Positions 33,058 through 45,629 of a stretch of DNA of 58,945 bases are shown piece after piece; within the stretch, counting starts at the first letter, position 1, and each line of letters starts with the position of its first letter. This DNA is from Tilletiaria anomala UBC 951. Its lineage: Eukaryota; Basidiomycota; Exobasidiomycetes; Georgefischeriales; Tilletiariaceae. Made by a program: the position numbers and the translations under genes. The stretch spans positions 1 to 58,945 of the forward strand of contig NW_013546910.1 in assembly GCF_000711695.1 (NCBI RefSeq). Direction: 5' to 3'. The notes below the pieces were generated by a model. The model was not told the DNA's origin. It ran no database searches and was given only the letters and a program-made list of their open reading frames with translations.

Positions 33058-35133
33058 GATGCCAGCGGAGTTGCAGCTTCCTGAAGCCTCTCGGAGTAGG
33101 GGCTGGCTGCCTAGGAGAGGAGCAGTGCTGTTTGCGCAAAAGATGTTCCTTCCATGAGATAGTTAAGGAGGCCAAGAAGAAAGGTTGAGGTGTGTGTAAT
33201 AAGGTGGAGGATGTTGCTGTATGTCAAGACATGAATCGCGGCCAGGCACCACCTCACACACACCACAGCTCGCTACTGATATGCCGCTCGCGCTCCACAC
33301 GGCCAGCAGGCAGGCAGGCAGCTTTCGCGCCTCTGCGTCCTGACATACTACACCCACTTTTCCTCAATCAAACCCCTCCTTCAAACAACACAATATGCAT
33401 TCGTCATGAGCTTCTAGGTCAACCAATTCAAACCAAAGATATCTATTGCACGGCAGCCAAAATGATTTTAATCCGCAGGACGATAGATTTCGTGCATCCT
33501 GACGTGCTGGAGGCAGTCAAGCCCGGCTGTCGAGCGAAGGCGCCTTTTTGCGCTGTCGCCCTCCTCGGCCGCTGCGCCATTTAGTGCGACCGCGACGACG
33601 ACAGGTGAGGCACTCTGCATGGGCGCCAGACGAGAGTACCTTTGCTGGGACGATTGGGGCATTCTTGAATTCCAGGGAATGATTTGCGAAGGAAGCTGGT
33701 TGTGCAGCAGTTCGTGTGAGCGCTGCTCAAAAATTCTCAGGAAAACTACCTGTGATGTGCAGACCCTAGACCGTCAATGGAAAGCCTCTGACTGCGGGAG
33801 TTGCCATGGCCCCTTGACCGACTAGCTTTTACAGCAAGCACGCAGTGTGAAGCGAGCGGGTGTGTTGAGATCATGACCGAGACCCCCGAGCTTCTCGGTT
33901 TCGTGCGTCGCGATGGATCAGCGCAAACAGCTCCAGCAAGGGCGAAATGGCAGCGGCGACGATGACGACGCCATTGTTAGCGCAATGAGTGAACCCTCCT
34001 CGTGAGTACATAATGGCTGTATCCTCTCCAGTTTCATATCTACCGAGCGAGTTGATGGATGGTCCTCTGTTGCGTCGAGTGCAGGGTGAGTGTCAAAGCG
34101 ATGCGTACGCATGGATGTACACCTGAATGTATGACTGCCACGCGTGATCACTGCGCGCGCGCCCACAAGCACACTCGCACAGTGCCGTAGTGAGATGTTG
34201 AGTGTGTGCCGCGTGTCGCACACTGCGGCGTGGTGCTGCAATCTCGTCACTAGGTACATCGGAGCAATGTACACGCACCCATGGCTGGGACTCAAGCTCC
34301 CCCAGAGAAGGCAAGAGGCTTTGGACTCTGTAGGACCGTATCTTCGTCTGCAACTCTCTACTCGACGTGTTCAGTGTGGTCTGTGGTCTATGGTCTGCGG
34401 TCTGCATCCTGTGTGGGTAATGTGCTCTGTAGTCTGCCTGTAGGCGCTGTCGTTTTGTTGCGCTGTGACGGGCATCACGCAAGCTCTGACCGCGAGGAGG
34501 ACAGAGAGAGCTCGCGCGCGGGCGCAACTTCAACTCGCAGCATCGCTCCAGTGGTGAAAGTAAGATGATGCTGGCAGGGAGTGCGACACTCTCCCAGCTG
34601 CACAGCACGCACAGCACCGCACACAGTGCCCACACGCCGCAGACTTACCCACACCACACGCCCTCCCCACTAGTCGGCATGCACATACTCCTCTACTTGC
34701 TGTTTCTGACCCTCGCCTCGCCTCGCCCACCGAGATGTATACTGGACAGCAGTATCGACCATCCCCTACAAGCAACCAGCTCGCCCACGCTCGCCTGACA
34801 TCGACGTGTGCGAGCACCACCCCCTCCTTTGTTCCATCGCTTTCTCGGACCACGGCTCTCTTGCGGGCCTCTGTCGGAACCCCATAGGCGACGGGATCGG
34901 CGCGCGACCGACCGCATTCGATGACAGCAGCATCGCCCATCGCCCATCTCTTTATCCTCACGCTCAGCTCGCAGGCTCTGGGCATTGAGCACGGGTCGTA
35001 GGGTCATACCCGTTCCGGTTGCTGAACCACGCGGCAGAGCTAGCTCGCTCGCTTGCAGCAAGATCTTGGCCTATCAGCCAGACCGACATCCGCAAAAGGA
35101 GACTGACGAAAGGTTAACATTTCCGGTGTCACG
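33058..35133. other. long divergent intergenic region (SEC66 / B56)
   Basis: This 2.1 kb separates two divergently transcribed genes, the longest healthy gap in the window. It likely holds both promoters and a long B56 5' untranslated region. No ORF here matches a known family on either strand. A short tandem repeat lies at 34375-34405. Non-coding RNA or upstream exons cannot be excluded. Confidence 0.4.
34375..34405 (+). repeat. short tandem repeat of TGGTCTG-type unit
   Basis: Four imperfect copies of a 7-8 base unit (TGTGGTC, TGTGGTC, TATGGTC, TGCGGTC) follow one another in the B56 upstream region. No function is evident. Confidence 0.5.
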
Positions 35134-38100
35134 ATGAAGGGCTGGAAAAAGGCGATGGTGAGTCAAACGCGACGCGAATCTCGCACCCACCCCTTTCCAA
35201 CTGCTTGCACGTAGTTGCCTTTGCTGACCGAACGAAATACCGCGTATGTACCCATCGCCGCTGTATCTCTCAGAATCTCTCCCGTTCCAAATCGAGCGAT
35301 TCGAGCACATCGAACGCTTCCGAGGGCAGCGGCTCCGTGCGTTCCACCAAGAGCGGTACCTCGTCCGCCGGCGGTATAGCAGGCAGTGGACCCATACCGG
35401 TACCCCCACCCAAAGGCGGCAGCGTCCCAGCCAACTCGATCTTCACCGGGTCCTTTAACGGCGGCGGCGGTAAGAACGGCAGCATGAATAGCGCCGGTGG
35501 TGCTGGCGGTGGCAGCAACGGCGGCGCGGGCGGGAGCGGGTCCTTTGGTCGCAACAGCGGCCGGGCAGCCGGCAGCAACGGCTTGGCGGGCCAGCAGGGA
35601 CCAGGCGCAGGCGCGACCTCGATGGGCGGGGCAGCAGCCGTACCCGGCAGTGCAGGTGACAAGGGCGGGCCTGCCCCGCCGGTCGTCGTCGTCTCGAGCG
35701 AGCTACCCTCAACCTCGGTCGTGCACATGCAGCACCCGCCCATCGGCATCCCTGGCGCCGGGACTCTGTCAGTATCATCCGCTGCGTCCCCCGCGATACA
35801 GGGCCTCTCAGGCGTTGCCGCGTCTGCGGCCGCGCAGCTGCATACAGGCACCTCGGGCCTGATGAGCACTGAAGGCGCGCCCATATCCAGCATGCCACCT
35901 GGCAAACTCAGTGGTGCTGGCAGTGCGGCAGGCGCAGGGAGCATAGCTGGCAGCCTCGGCGGTGCGTCGGGCCGTCTCAGCGCGACAGGCCGCACGGGCC
36001 TCGGCGGTGCGCCCGCCGCGGGCAGCGGACCCGTCGGGCCGCAGGTGGGCCAGGGTACGCCGAAGGACATGGTGCTACCCGCGGCGGGCAAGACGCCTCC
36101 GCGCAAGCAGCGCAGCTCGCGCTTCCACGTCACAGAGAAGGTTGAGCTGGAGAAGTTGCCCAACTTCAATGAGGTTGTCCCCGCCGACCGCCAGGAGCTG
36201 TTCGTGCGCAAGCTCCGCCAGTCCGCCGTCGTCTTTGACTTCAACGACGCCAGCCAGGACCTCAAGGGCAAACAGGTCAAGGCGCAGACGCTCCACGAGA
36301 TGCTCGATTATATTACCTCTAACAGAGGCGTTATCACCGAGGCGCTCTATCCAGAGGTCGTCAACATGGTGAGGTTATCTAGGGGCCAGGCCAGGCCAAG
36401 CGCGATGAAAAGAGAGGCTTTGCTTGGCATGCATGCAGGGAGCTGACACACGCACGCATCCTCGCCCCCTTTCCCCCTCGCTCTGCTTTTCTCTGCTCCA
36501 TACAGTTTGGCGCCAACCTATTCCGGACGATCCCACCGCAGGTGAACCCATCCGGCGACGCATTCGACCCGGAGGAGGACGAGCCGGTGCTCGAGCTGGC
36601 CTGGCCGCATCTACAGATTGTCTACGAATTCTTCCTGCGCTTTGTCGAGTCGCCAGATTTTGCGACGAACATTGCGAAAAAGTACATCGACCAGCACTTT
36701 GTCCTGCAGCTGCTCGAGCTCTTCGACTCGGAGGACCCACGCGAGCGGGATTTCCTCAAGACCACGCTGCACCGCATCTACGGAAAGTTCCTCAACCTGC
36801 GCGCGTTCATCCGCCGCTCTATCAACAACGTCTTCTTCCAGTTCATCTACGAGACCGAGCGGCACAATGGCATCGCAGAACTGCTAGAGATCCTCGGATC
36901 GATCATCAACGGATTCGCACTTCCGCTAAAGGAGGAGCACAAGACCTTCCTCACGCGCGTACTCATCCCGTTGCACAAGGTCAAGAGCCTCGCATTGTAC
37001 CACCCGCAGCTGGCCTACTGCGTCGTGCAGTTCCTCGAGAAGGACAGCTCGCTGACCGAGGAGGTCCTCCTCGGCTTGCTGCGCTACTGGCCCAAGGTCA
37101 ACTCGCCCAAAGAGGTCATGTTCCTCAACGAGGTTGAGGAGATCCTCGACGTCATCGAGCCATCCGAATTCGTCAAGATCGAGGTGCCCTTGTTCCAACA
37201 GCTGCAGCGCTGCATCAACTCGCAGCACTTCCAAGTCGCCGAGCGCGCACTCTACTTTTGGAACAACGAGTACATTGTCAACCTCATGGGCGACAACGTG
37301 CAAGTCATCCTCCCTATTGTGTTTTCTGCGCTCTACCAGAACTCCAAGAGTCACTGGAACCGCACAATCCACGGCTTGGTGTACAACGCACTCAAGCTGT
37401 TCATGGAGATCAATCCGACCCTCTTTGACATGTGCACAAACGAGTTTAAGGAGCAGAGGCAAAAGTAAGTGGTGCAGCGAGCATATCGATCTGAGCTGCG
37501 CGCACATGCTGATTCCCCATCTGCTTCCCCAGTGAGCGGCAAAAGCTGAGACAGCGGGACGAGATGTGGAAGAAGCTGCGCGAGTCAGCGATGCGCAACA
37601 GCAAATCGATGAGCGTGCCAGTGCCTAAGACACTGCTCGAGGACGAGCGAAATCCACCCACGCGCGCCCCGTCGGACACTGACTCTATCGACTCGGCCGC
37701 CGACCTTTCCGGCATCGGGGCGATGGGCCTTAACAGCCACAACGGTGGCGGCGGCGGCGAATCAGAGGGGGAGGATTTCGATCCAGAGTTGGACCTGCAG
37801 CACCAGCAGGGCGGCGGACCCAACGCAAGGCAGCTCGGGCATCAGAGCAATGGCGAGATCTCCGTCACAGAGTACGACGACGCGCCGCTGCATGACGGGC
37901 CGGACAACGGTGATTACCAGGAGACTGTGAGTTGCGGTATTGCCCGTTCGGGAAAGATCTACAAGCGAGCAGGGAGCTGATCCTCTTTGTGATGCATTTT
38001 CTTTACAGCAGCACCAGTTTGGCGACTCGGCACGAAGATCAGTCGCGAGCGTAAGCGCGAAAGACTCGGATCACGTCCGGCGCAAGAGCGTGATCCCTAT

Positions 38101-38253
38101 GGATCCCACCGTAATGAAGGAACTGGCAGGGCACAAGAGCATCGATGGGAGGTGAGTCACGTCCTTGGCCTTGGTCTTGCTTGCGGTATTCGCAGTGATA
38201 TTGACTCGTGTGTCAACCCTTTACCTAGCCTCATTCCGCGACAAACAGAGTAA
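35134..38253 (+). CDS. RTS1: PP2A regulatory subunit B56 (Rts1/Par1 type)
   Basis: Six exons (35134-35157, 35274-36368, 36506-37464, 37533-37926, 38009-38151, 38229-38253) give 879 residues. The product targets protein phosphatase 2A in cell cycle, septation and stress responses. Exon 1 encodes only MKGWKKAM. Exon 2 is Gly/Ser/Ala-rich and disordered, then enters the B56 fold with [20 protein letters not shown]. Further family motifs are [80 protein letters not shown] and [20 protein letters not shown], then [20 protein letters not shown] and [13 protein letters not shown]. After the fold comes a coiled [10 protein letters not shown] segment and an acidic tail. The 3' end is uncertain: without the last splice (intron 38152-38228) the protein ends SIDGR at 38155; with it the end is [12 protein letters not shown]. 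Confidence 0.92.
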
Positions 38254-38599
38254 CGCCCGCCGTCTGGATGCCTGGCTGTCTCCCATATCCTTCGTGGAAA
38301 AGGGGGGAGGGGTGTCTGGCTCGCGTGTGCCTCGTGCAAACTGACATGCTCCTACGCTCGAAGCTCCGCACCGCATCGTACTGCGCTTCACGCCCATGCC
38401 ACAGGGCGCAGCCGCAAATTCGAACTACACATTTCGTTCGTTTCTGTACTACAACATACATTCTTGGTTTTGAATTGCAAATGATCATATGGGGAATCGG
38501 TTGCTGTGTATCGCTTGCTTGGCAGGTACCCATGCGCTGTCATGCATGTCAATTGGGCCGTCTTGCTTTGATACATGCCGAAATGCAATGCCTCGGTGT
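38254..38599. other. convergent 3' intergenic region
   Basis: This lies between the 3' ends of the B56 gene and the minus-strand MTHFR gene. No gene is seen. Confidence 0.4.
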
Positions 38600-41180
38600 C
38601 TATTTGTTGTTGGTGGTGCAGGTGCTGTTGCTGTTCCGAGTGGTAAGGAAGCGCCAAAGCGCGTCGGGATCGCGATACTCGTGATGGACGACGGTGATGA
38701 GCCACCGCTGCTCGCCAATTTCATGCAGCAGCTGCTTGGTGGCCGACTGAGGCGGGAAGAGGAGCTCCCACTCTGCCCAGATCGCGAACGCCTCTTGGCA
38801 CCATGCCTTGAACGAATCCTCTTCGATGATAGTGGGCTGTACGATCTCCCGGCCGGGGAAGACGGCCCAAGTGACCGCATTGGACTTGCCCGCTTCCATG
38901 TTCGTCTCGAACGCGCCGTGGCGATTGCCAGCGAAGAAGCTGACGACGCTGGAACCGTGCTCGGCGATCTGCTCCTTTAGCGCCTCTTTCTCCTGCTCCG
39001 TGATGAAGAATTCAACAAAAGCCTTCTGGTACACGTAACCGCCGCGCGGCCCAAATCCGAACGCCGGGTCGCTCGAGTCAATCCCGTCGACGGACGGCTG
39101 CGAACCGACCGTCCACCAGGCTTTGCCAGATTCGCCCGCAGCATTGCGAGTGGTAGGTGATGCGTTAAGGCGCAGGAGCGCTTCGCGGATCGATTCCGTC
39201 TCCTGCATCAGTGGGCCGTCACACCAGGGGATGACTTCAAGCTTGCCTTCGAGGTACTTAATGAATAGGTCCGAAATGTCGCCGATGCTCGTAGGGTGGC
39301 CCCATGCACGGAGCGCTTCTGCGGGCTGGATACACGGAAAGAAGGAACTGTGTAAGGAAACGAGGATGACGCCGAGCGGGGGCCGTACCGAGAGAGACTC
39401 ACCGGAACCTTGAGGCTTGCGCCGTAGCCGTCCATTTCACCATAGGCAGGGCTGCGGATGTCGCCGAACCGCCCGTTGGGGAACTCGTCCCACGTGTCGT
39501 TGCGGATTATCGTCTGCCTCGCAGAAGAGGACGAAGAAGGGTGCAGGCCACCGCCAGCAGAGCCGACGACGGCGAATGCGGAAGACGGGTGCAACACTTG
39601 CTGCGCTAGCTTCGAAGCCGTGTTGGATGATATCAGAGCAGCGAGCGAAGCCTCGACTGCTTCCTTGGGGGAAATGCTGAGGTGCATGAGCGCTGCGCTA
39701 GGTGATCGCTCGTCGTCCTACAAGATGAAAATCAGTTGCAAGGGGTGTCAGCGGACACGTTTCAGAGAGTCGAGGGTATACTCACGTCTGTCTGAATCTT
39801 TCGATTTCGCCCGATGGAAATGCCGTTCGTGGAGTTGATGTCGCACTCTTCACCTTGCCGCGCAGCGGCCGCGGCCGTCGAGTGGTTCCACCATGAACAC
39901 TGCGCTAGCACCCTGCTGACGCTCTTCTCGAGGTTGAGCGTGCACAAGTGGAACGCCTTGACCCTGCTGTGTGGCTCAGTCCAGATGCGCGCGATCATGT
40001 TCGCACACAGCTCGATGCCGTACGTGCGGACTTGCGCATCATCCGCCTTGATCTGCTCCAGCGCGGAAAGCACGCGCGGGGGGACACCGACCTTGCAGAG
40101 CATCGTCATGCGGCGGAAGGACTGGAAATTGACGATCGGCATCATTCCGGGGACGATCGGGATGTGCACTCCGGCTGCGTGAGCTCGGCGCTCCCACGCA
40201 AGGAAGGCATCGACGTCGTAGAAGAGCTGTGTGATGACAAATTGCGCGCCGGCCGCCTGCTTCGCGAGTAGGTTCTGGATGTCGCGCTCGACGAGGTCGA
40301 TACCGTGCTCGCCGTCTCCGACGGTGTGGTTGGCGAGCAGCGCATCATCTGGGTGACCCTCAGGATAGCCCGCGACGCCGATGCAGAAAAAGTCGCCGTG
40401 CTCCTGCCGGATGAAACGGACGAGGTCCACGGCGTGCTGGAACCGGTCGTCCGCGGCGACCCAGTACTCGTGCCCGCGCGGCGGGTCGCCCCGCAACGCG
40501 AGAATGTTGCGCACACCTGAATTTCGTGCTTGCGCCAGGCTGGTACGAAGCGATTCGACCGTCACGTTTGTGCACGTCAGATGAAGCAGCGCATCGATCC
40601 CGCTTGAGGGCGAGGTAGTGTCTCCTTCTGCCGACGAGGGCGACCCGGGGCTGTCTGGCCCCTGGTTCAATTGATGAGCTTTCAGCTTGGACTCGAGCGA
40701 GAGCGATCCGCTGCCCGAGTATGGCAATTGGCCCTTTTGTATCCGCGTAGCCATCTCCACACTCCAGCGGTCCGTCGATCCTCCCGCACCCCAGGTGACG
40801 TTGACCCAGCTGGGAGCATGCACTGCAACCTCCTGTCCGTCGACCATATCGCATTCAGCTTGGCCGCTGAGGCCGGCCGCTAGCACAGAGGGGGAAGGAT
40901 CAAAAGCGATCGACGCAGGGCGCGCCATGCGCGCAATTCTGGCGTAGAGGTTCTCCAGGCCCTGCGTCGTCTTGGGCGGGAAGAACTCGAGCGAGTACAG
41001 CGGCCGCTCCTGGCGATCTGAGTGTGAATCTGCACTAAAATGCAAGACTTCATCTTGAAAGTATGCTGCATTAGGCTTGCGCACCTTGGCTAGCTTTGTC
41101 GTGAGATGTGAGGGATGGGCGAGGGATAAAGAGGAGGCTGGGGAGGGCTGATGGGCAGCGGAGATATCATGGTCGGACAT
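38600..41180 (-). CDS. MET13: methylenetetrahydrofolate reductase
   Basis: Three exons on the minus strand (39786-41180, 39403-39717, 38600-39325) give 811 residues, longer than the usual 600-660. The flavoenzyme reduces 5,10-methylene-THF to 5-methyl-THF for methionine synthesis. The catalytic barrel shows YSLEFFPPKTTQGLENLYAR, WVNVTWGAGGSTDRWSVEMA, LTCTNVTVESLRTSLAQAR, LALRGDPPRGHEYW, IGVAGYPEGHP, FVITQLFYDVDAFLAWERRA and GIELCANMI. The regulatory half contains TWDEFPNGRFGDIRSPAYGE, EALRAWGHPTSIGDISDLFI and the end region GGYVYQKAFVEFFITEQEKE, IGEQRWLITVVHHEYRDPDA. Extra length comes from a Ser/Pro insert (PDSPGSPSSAEGDTTSP) and a linker around exon 2. Met12 versus Met13 paralogue cannot be told from sequence memory. 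The introns (68 and 77 nt) are GT-AG. Confidence 0.93.
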
Positions 41181-41921
41181 GGTGCGTCAGTCCGTGGCTG
41201 CGTGCAACGGAAGGCGCTCGCTGGTTGACAAGACGCTGCACTTTCGTCTTTGGCTTGCTTGTCTTTCCGGACTTCAGCGAAGCTTCACTCTGGCCACCAT
41301 CTGTGCTCAGACTGTGGCAAGGACCTGAGCCAGCAGAACAAACAATTGAACACCGAGGTGGGAAATGGACAAGGAGGGGAATATGGAAAGTTCATGCACA
41401 ATCTATACCATGGGGTCCGGTTTCTCGGCCGTGAGTAAAGCTGTAATGCTTAGGGTTACGTCGGGGAAGCGCCGTCCGTGTCAAACCTGGTGAATTTCAG
41501 CGAAACGGGGATTTTCCAGCGGAATTCACCGTGTACATGCGTATCGCGTTATCAGGTTCGCAAGCAAATCAACGGCGCGTGTTATCTGGACGGGCGGCGG
41601 GAGAAGACTGATGCAGTGCCTGGGAGTCATCACGCGACCCGCGTCAGCCACACCAGTCGATGACTAGGTTGAGCAATAAATAGAGACGTGGTCGTCGTCA
41701 CCCTCCCACCGCCTTCTCCTCGGAGTCATTATCATCGCCAGACTCAACTCGATCTCCTCTTTCTCGTCGTCTCGCTCCCCACGCATCCATCGCCGACGTC
41801 GTGGTCGGCCTTGGCCTCGCCTGCGGCCCGCCAGCTGGCCTTGCTCACTCCCATTCATTCCCCCGCCGACCTCCCTGGTCCCTGCCGTTGACGCACCACA
41901 GCATCCCCGTCTCGAGGCACC
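41181..41921. other. divergent intergenic region (MTHFR / fungalysin)
   Basis: This 740-base region lies between the starts of two divergently transcribed genes. It includes a telobox-like site at 41450 and an A/T-rich AATAAATAG at about 41676, about 245 bases upstream of the fungalysin start, that might act as a TATA element. No gene is seen. Confidence 0.45.
41450..41458 (+). promoter_or_regulatory. telobox-like motif TTAGGGTTA
   Basis: The site is about 270 bases upstream of the MTHFR start and 470 bases upstream of the fungalysin start. See the related sites at 9128, 24850 and 49124. Confidence 0.3.
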
Positions 41922-44900
41922 ATGCTTCCTACCCAGGCCAGCAACTGGTCCGCCCTTCTGCAGCAACTCCTCCTCCTCTCCACCGCCGCCGCCAGCTTTG
42001 GCTCTGGCGCCTATGCCTTCCACGGTGGACTCGCCTCCGCGGCGTCCAGCAGCAGCGGCTCGCGCATAGTCGCGCAGGACGTCGCGGCGCACAAGGCCGC
42101 CGGCTATCGCAAGACGCTCGGTTACGGCCCTCAGCACCCTTCTGCCCTGCACGAACCCGGAAACAAGGCATCGGACAGCCTGTATACTACCTTTGCCACG
42201 GCCAGCAGCGGCGTGCATGCTGACCTCAAGGACGGCGCATCAGCCGCGTCTCGCTTGCTCAACTCGCTCAACGACGAGCTCGCGAGCTACGCGCAGCTCG
42301 CCAGCAACACCCCTCCGTTGTCTCGTCACCCTTCACTCTCCGAACGCGTGCAGCAGTCTGCACAGTGGCTACTCCTCTCCCTGACACCTTCCGATGCACC
42401 CCCACTCCTCTCGCCCGCACTATCGGCCGCTCGGCAGGTCGAGTGGCGCATCCGTGAGGACTCTTACGTCGACACCTCATCGGGCATCTCGCACGTCTAC
42501 GCGCGCGCCATCGTCACGCCCGAAAACCGTGAGATTGTCAATGCAGACGTCAACATCAACATCGCTCCCGACGGCAAGATCCTCAGCTACGGCAACTCGC
42601 TGTACGTCGATGCCATTGACAATACCGTGCGCTTTGCCGCTGCCACCTCCAGCGACGCGTCGCATGACTTCACCATGAACCTCGATCAGGATGGCATGGG
42701 GAAGGCCAAGCTGGTCGACCCACGCTTGGCTCTCGCCCACTTCCTCGCCGAGGCATCGCCATTTGGCTCGTACGCCGTTGACCTCGACGCACGCGCTGAA
42801 GCATACGCGGCGGCCATGCGCACGCGGTCACCGCGCAAGGATGACAGCAGCGGCAAGACCGACACGTACACGATCACCAGCGCACCGCTGACCATGGACC
42901 CCGTCTACGCCAAGCTTGCTTACCTTCAGGTCCCGGCCGACGATGGAATCGGCATGGAGCTCCAGCTGGTTTGGAAGATGGAAGTGCCCATGCGCGACAA
43001 CAGCTATGAGGCCTGTTTGCTTGCTACGATGGCCGCGCCGGGCGAAGCGTCGGTCAAAGATTACGACAGCCAGCTCGGACGCGGCAGGACGCTGAGCGTC
43101 GTCGACTGGGTGCAGAGCATGCCTGCTGCGCACCGCACCGTCCAGCTCGAAGCCAAACGTGACTTGACTGCCCTCACATGGACGCACCTGCAAGAAACCT
43201 CCGCCAGCATCGGAAACAAGGCCGCGAACGGCATGCAAGCGCTGGAGCAGAATATTGCCGCGCTACTTGAACAGGGCGGCGTCTACTTGGAGCAAGACGC
43301 TGATAGCGTAGACGCCGACCCGCTTTCGAAACCTCCAGTTTCCATCACCGAACAAGTCGACGACCACGTCAATGGTGACGAACTCGCGTTGCAGGACTTC
43401 CCGCGTGACCCAATGCTCAAGGTGTTCAAGTGGGGCTTCAACGACCCGACCGACGGCGTGCGCTCGATCGAGAACGGTGTGCGCCCGCACTCGCCCGCCA
43501 GCCCGCTCGGTTGGCACCGCACGCTCCTCCGCAGCGACCCATTCGCTAACAGCGATGGCGACAGTCATTCAGCGCGGCACGGTAAAGGGCATGGAGGACG
43601 CACGCAGCCGAGGCACGAGGACGGCAAGTACGTCGTGTACAAGGACACGCGCGGGAACAACGTTCTCGCCAGCGCCGATCCGGTCGGCGCGGGCGACTGG
43701 GAGGGTGCAAAGCGGCCAATCGCCAAGCGTATCTCATCGAGCAGAAGTGGTTCTTCCAAGGATGAGGGCGACGACGAGTGGATCTTCGATTTCCCCTTCC
43801 CCTGGCGAGCGTACGACAAGAATCATACCGAGCTGGATCCGAGCGTATACAGTGATGCGAGCACGACACAATTGTTCTACCTGTGCAACAAGTACCACGA
43901 CTTCCTCTGGGGCTATGGTTTTGACGAGCTCTCCGGCAACTTCCAGGCAGATAACTTTGGTCGCGGCGGCGCAGGCAACGACCCCGTCATCGCTTTCTCG
44001 CAGGATGGCGCCGGCATGAACAACGCAGACTTTATGACGCCCCCGGATGGTCGCAAGCCGCGCATGCGCATGTACAAGTGGAGCAGCACGCCGCAGCGCG
44101 ACGGCGACTTTGAAGAGGGCATCGTCATCCACGAATACTCACACGGTCTCTCGACGCGATGTGAGTGGCAAAACGCGATCACATGAACTTTGGGAGCATG
44201 CTGGTATGCATGTGATCAAACTTACCCGTACACTCTGCTTAACCCCTACTGCCTCTCTCCCCCTCCCCCCTTAACTTTCACTCGCTCCACAAGTGACCGG
44301 TGGCCCAGCGAACAGCGGCTGCTTGGGATGGGGTGAGGCCGGTGGCTTTGGCGAGGGCCAGGGTGACGCATTTGCGACTATCATCCGCCGCAAGCACGCG
44401 AAGGCACATGACTGGACTATGGGCGAGTGGGCCTCGCACACCAAAGGCGGCATCCGCAAGTACCCGTACAGCACCAACATGACTGTCGACAAGGAGCTCT
44501 ACTCGGACCTCGACAAGCCCGGCTACGGCTTCTCCGTGCACGCCATCGGCGAGGTCTGGGCCGGCATGGTCAACGAGCTGGTCGAGGGCCTGATCCTCAA
44601 GCACGGCTTCACGCCAGACCTGTTTGTCCCGCTGCCCAACGCGACGCAGGCCGATGCCGATGCGTTCTTCCTGCGCGAGGACGAGACGCCCAAGCAGCGC
44701 ACGAGCACCCGCCGCATCCCCAGGCACGGCAACTCGCTCGCCGTCCAGCTCCTCATGGATGGCATGAAGCTGCAGCCTTGCAGGCCTGGTTTCCACGACA
44801 TGCGCGACGCCATCTTGCAGGCTGACGAAAATGTGAGTTGCTGCTGCTGCGCCTTATAGGGTCGGATGCGGTGTGCGGCAGGGGTCGGACGCGTGGTCAA

Positions 44901-45103
44901 GGATACTGTGCTGATCATCACATTTTTTTTTGTTACACCCATTATAGCTCACCAACGGGAACAATACTTGCGTCATCTGGACCGCCTTTGCCAAACGGGG
45001 CCTCGGCACGGACAGCAAGATCGAGCTACAAACACCGTGGGGCGGCGGGGTCCGTACAGACGGGTTCAAGATTCCCAAGAAGTGTCAGGCGGCCCAGCAT
45101 TGA
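41922..45103 (+). CDS. secreted fungalysin metalloprotease (peptidase M36)
   Basis: Three exons (41922-44160, 44294-44832, 44948-45103) give 977 residues. The N-terminus has a hydrophobic core LLQQLLLLSTAAASFGSGAY, a likely signal peptide. A long propeptide of the FTP type follows (WRIREDSYVDTSSGISHVYA, then NADVNINIAPDGKILSYGNS). The catalytic domain has TTQLFYLCNKYHDFLWGYGF, NNADFMTPPDGRKPRMRMY and HEYSH at residues 737-741, the HExxH zinc motif. The next exon begins LTGGPANSGCLGWGEAGG, and GEGQGD near 766-771 carries the likely third zinc ligand E767; most fungalysins have W where this has Q. The end is DSKIELQTPWGGGVRTDGFK, a fungalysin-type C-terminus. The enzyme degrades host or environmental proteins such as collagen and elastin. 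Introns of 133 and 115 nt have GT-AG ends and keep phase. Confidence 0.93.
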
Positions 45104-45629
45104 TGGCTGATTGCCTGGTTCATCGGAGTACGCCCTTACCGCCTCGAATTGAGCTAATTCCGCTCCCCGTTGCCTTCGTGGGTCCTAAACACCACCATCC
45201 GCAGCTTCATGCCTTTCCGACCAAGAGACTCCAATGTTTTCGTTACGACCGTGATCCCGTTCCGTTGTTTTGTCTGCGACATTCCTAGTACCAATTCTCT
45301 CAATCAATATCAGCACCTCCAGCAATGATCGCGCATCGAAGATCCTGGCTATCTCATATCGGTACTTGTATCATAAAGGCTCGTCAGACGTACCAATACA
45401 TACATACTTGAATGTTGAAGGAAGCCATCCTGTCACACCATGCAACCAGCGGAATTGTGCAAGTCGACTTCGTCTCACAAAATTGTTTGGCCCCGCGCTC
45501 CTGACGCCGTGCACGCTCCGTTTCGATACATCCAACGACTTGATTGAATCATCGGCTCCACAGCCAGCCGATCTGGCCATTGTTCGGCTAAACATTATCA
45601 GAAGGATCGGTTCGCATCTATCTGTCGAC
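45104..45629. other. intergenic region upstream of the FAD monooxygenase
   Basis: This 526-base gap should contain the monooxygenase promoter. The frame of the monooxygenase stays open leftward to 45270 without an ATG, and the translated sequence there has no resemblance to flavoprotein N-termini. I take it as untranslated leader. Confidence 0.4.

Noticed and set aside
34093-34985. minus-strand ORFs of 150-180 codons in the SEC66/B56 gap
   Set aside because: Cys/Arg/Ser-rich translation without any recognised pattern; overlapping each other in different frames.
35270-36280. 336-codon antisense ORF opposite the B56 exon 2
   Set aside because: It arises from Gly/Ser-rich GC-biased codons on the plus strand; it lacks any domain and the sense strand is a clear B56 exon.
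41281-41440. possible small gene between MTHFR and fungalysin
   Set aside because: The ORFs have no conserved sequence and the region is best explained as promoter DNA.
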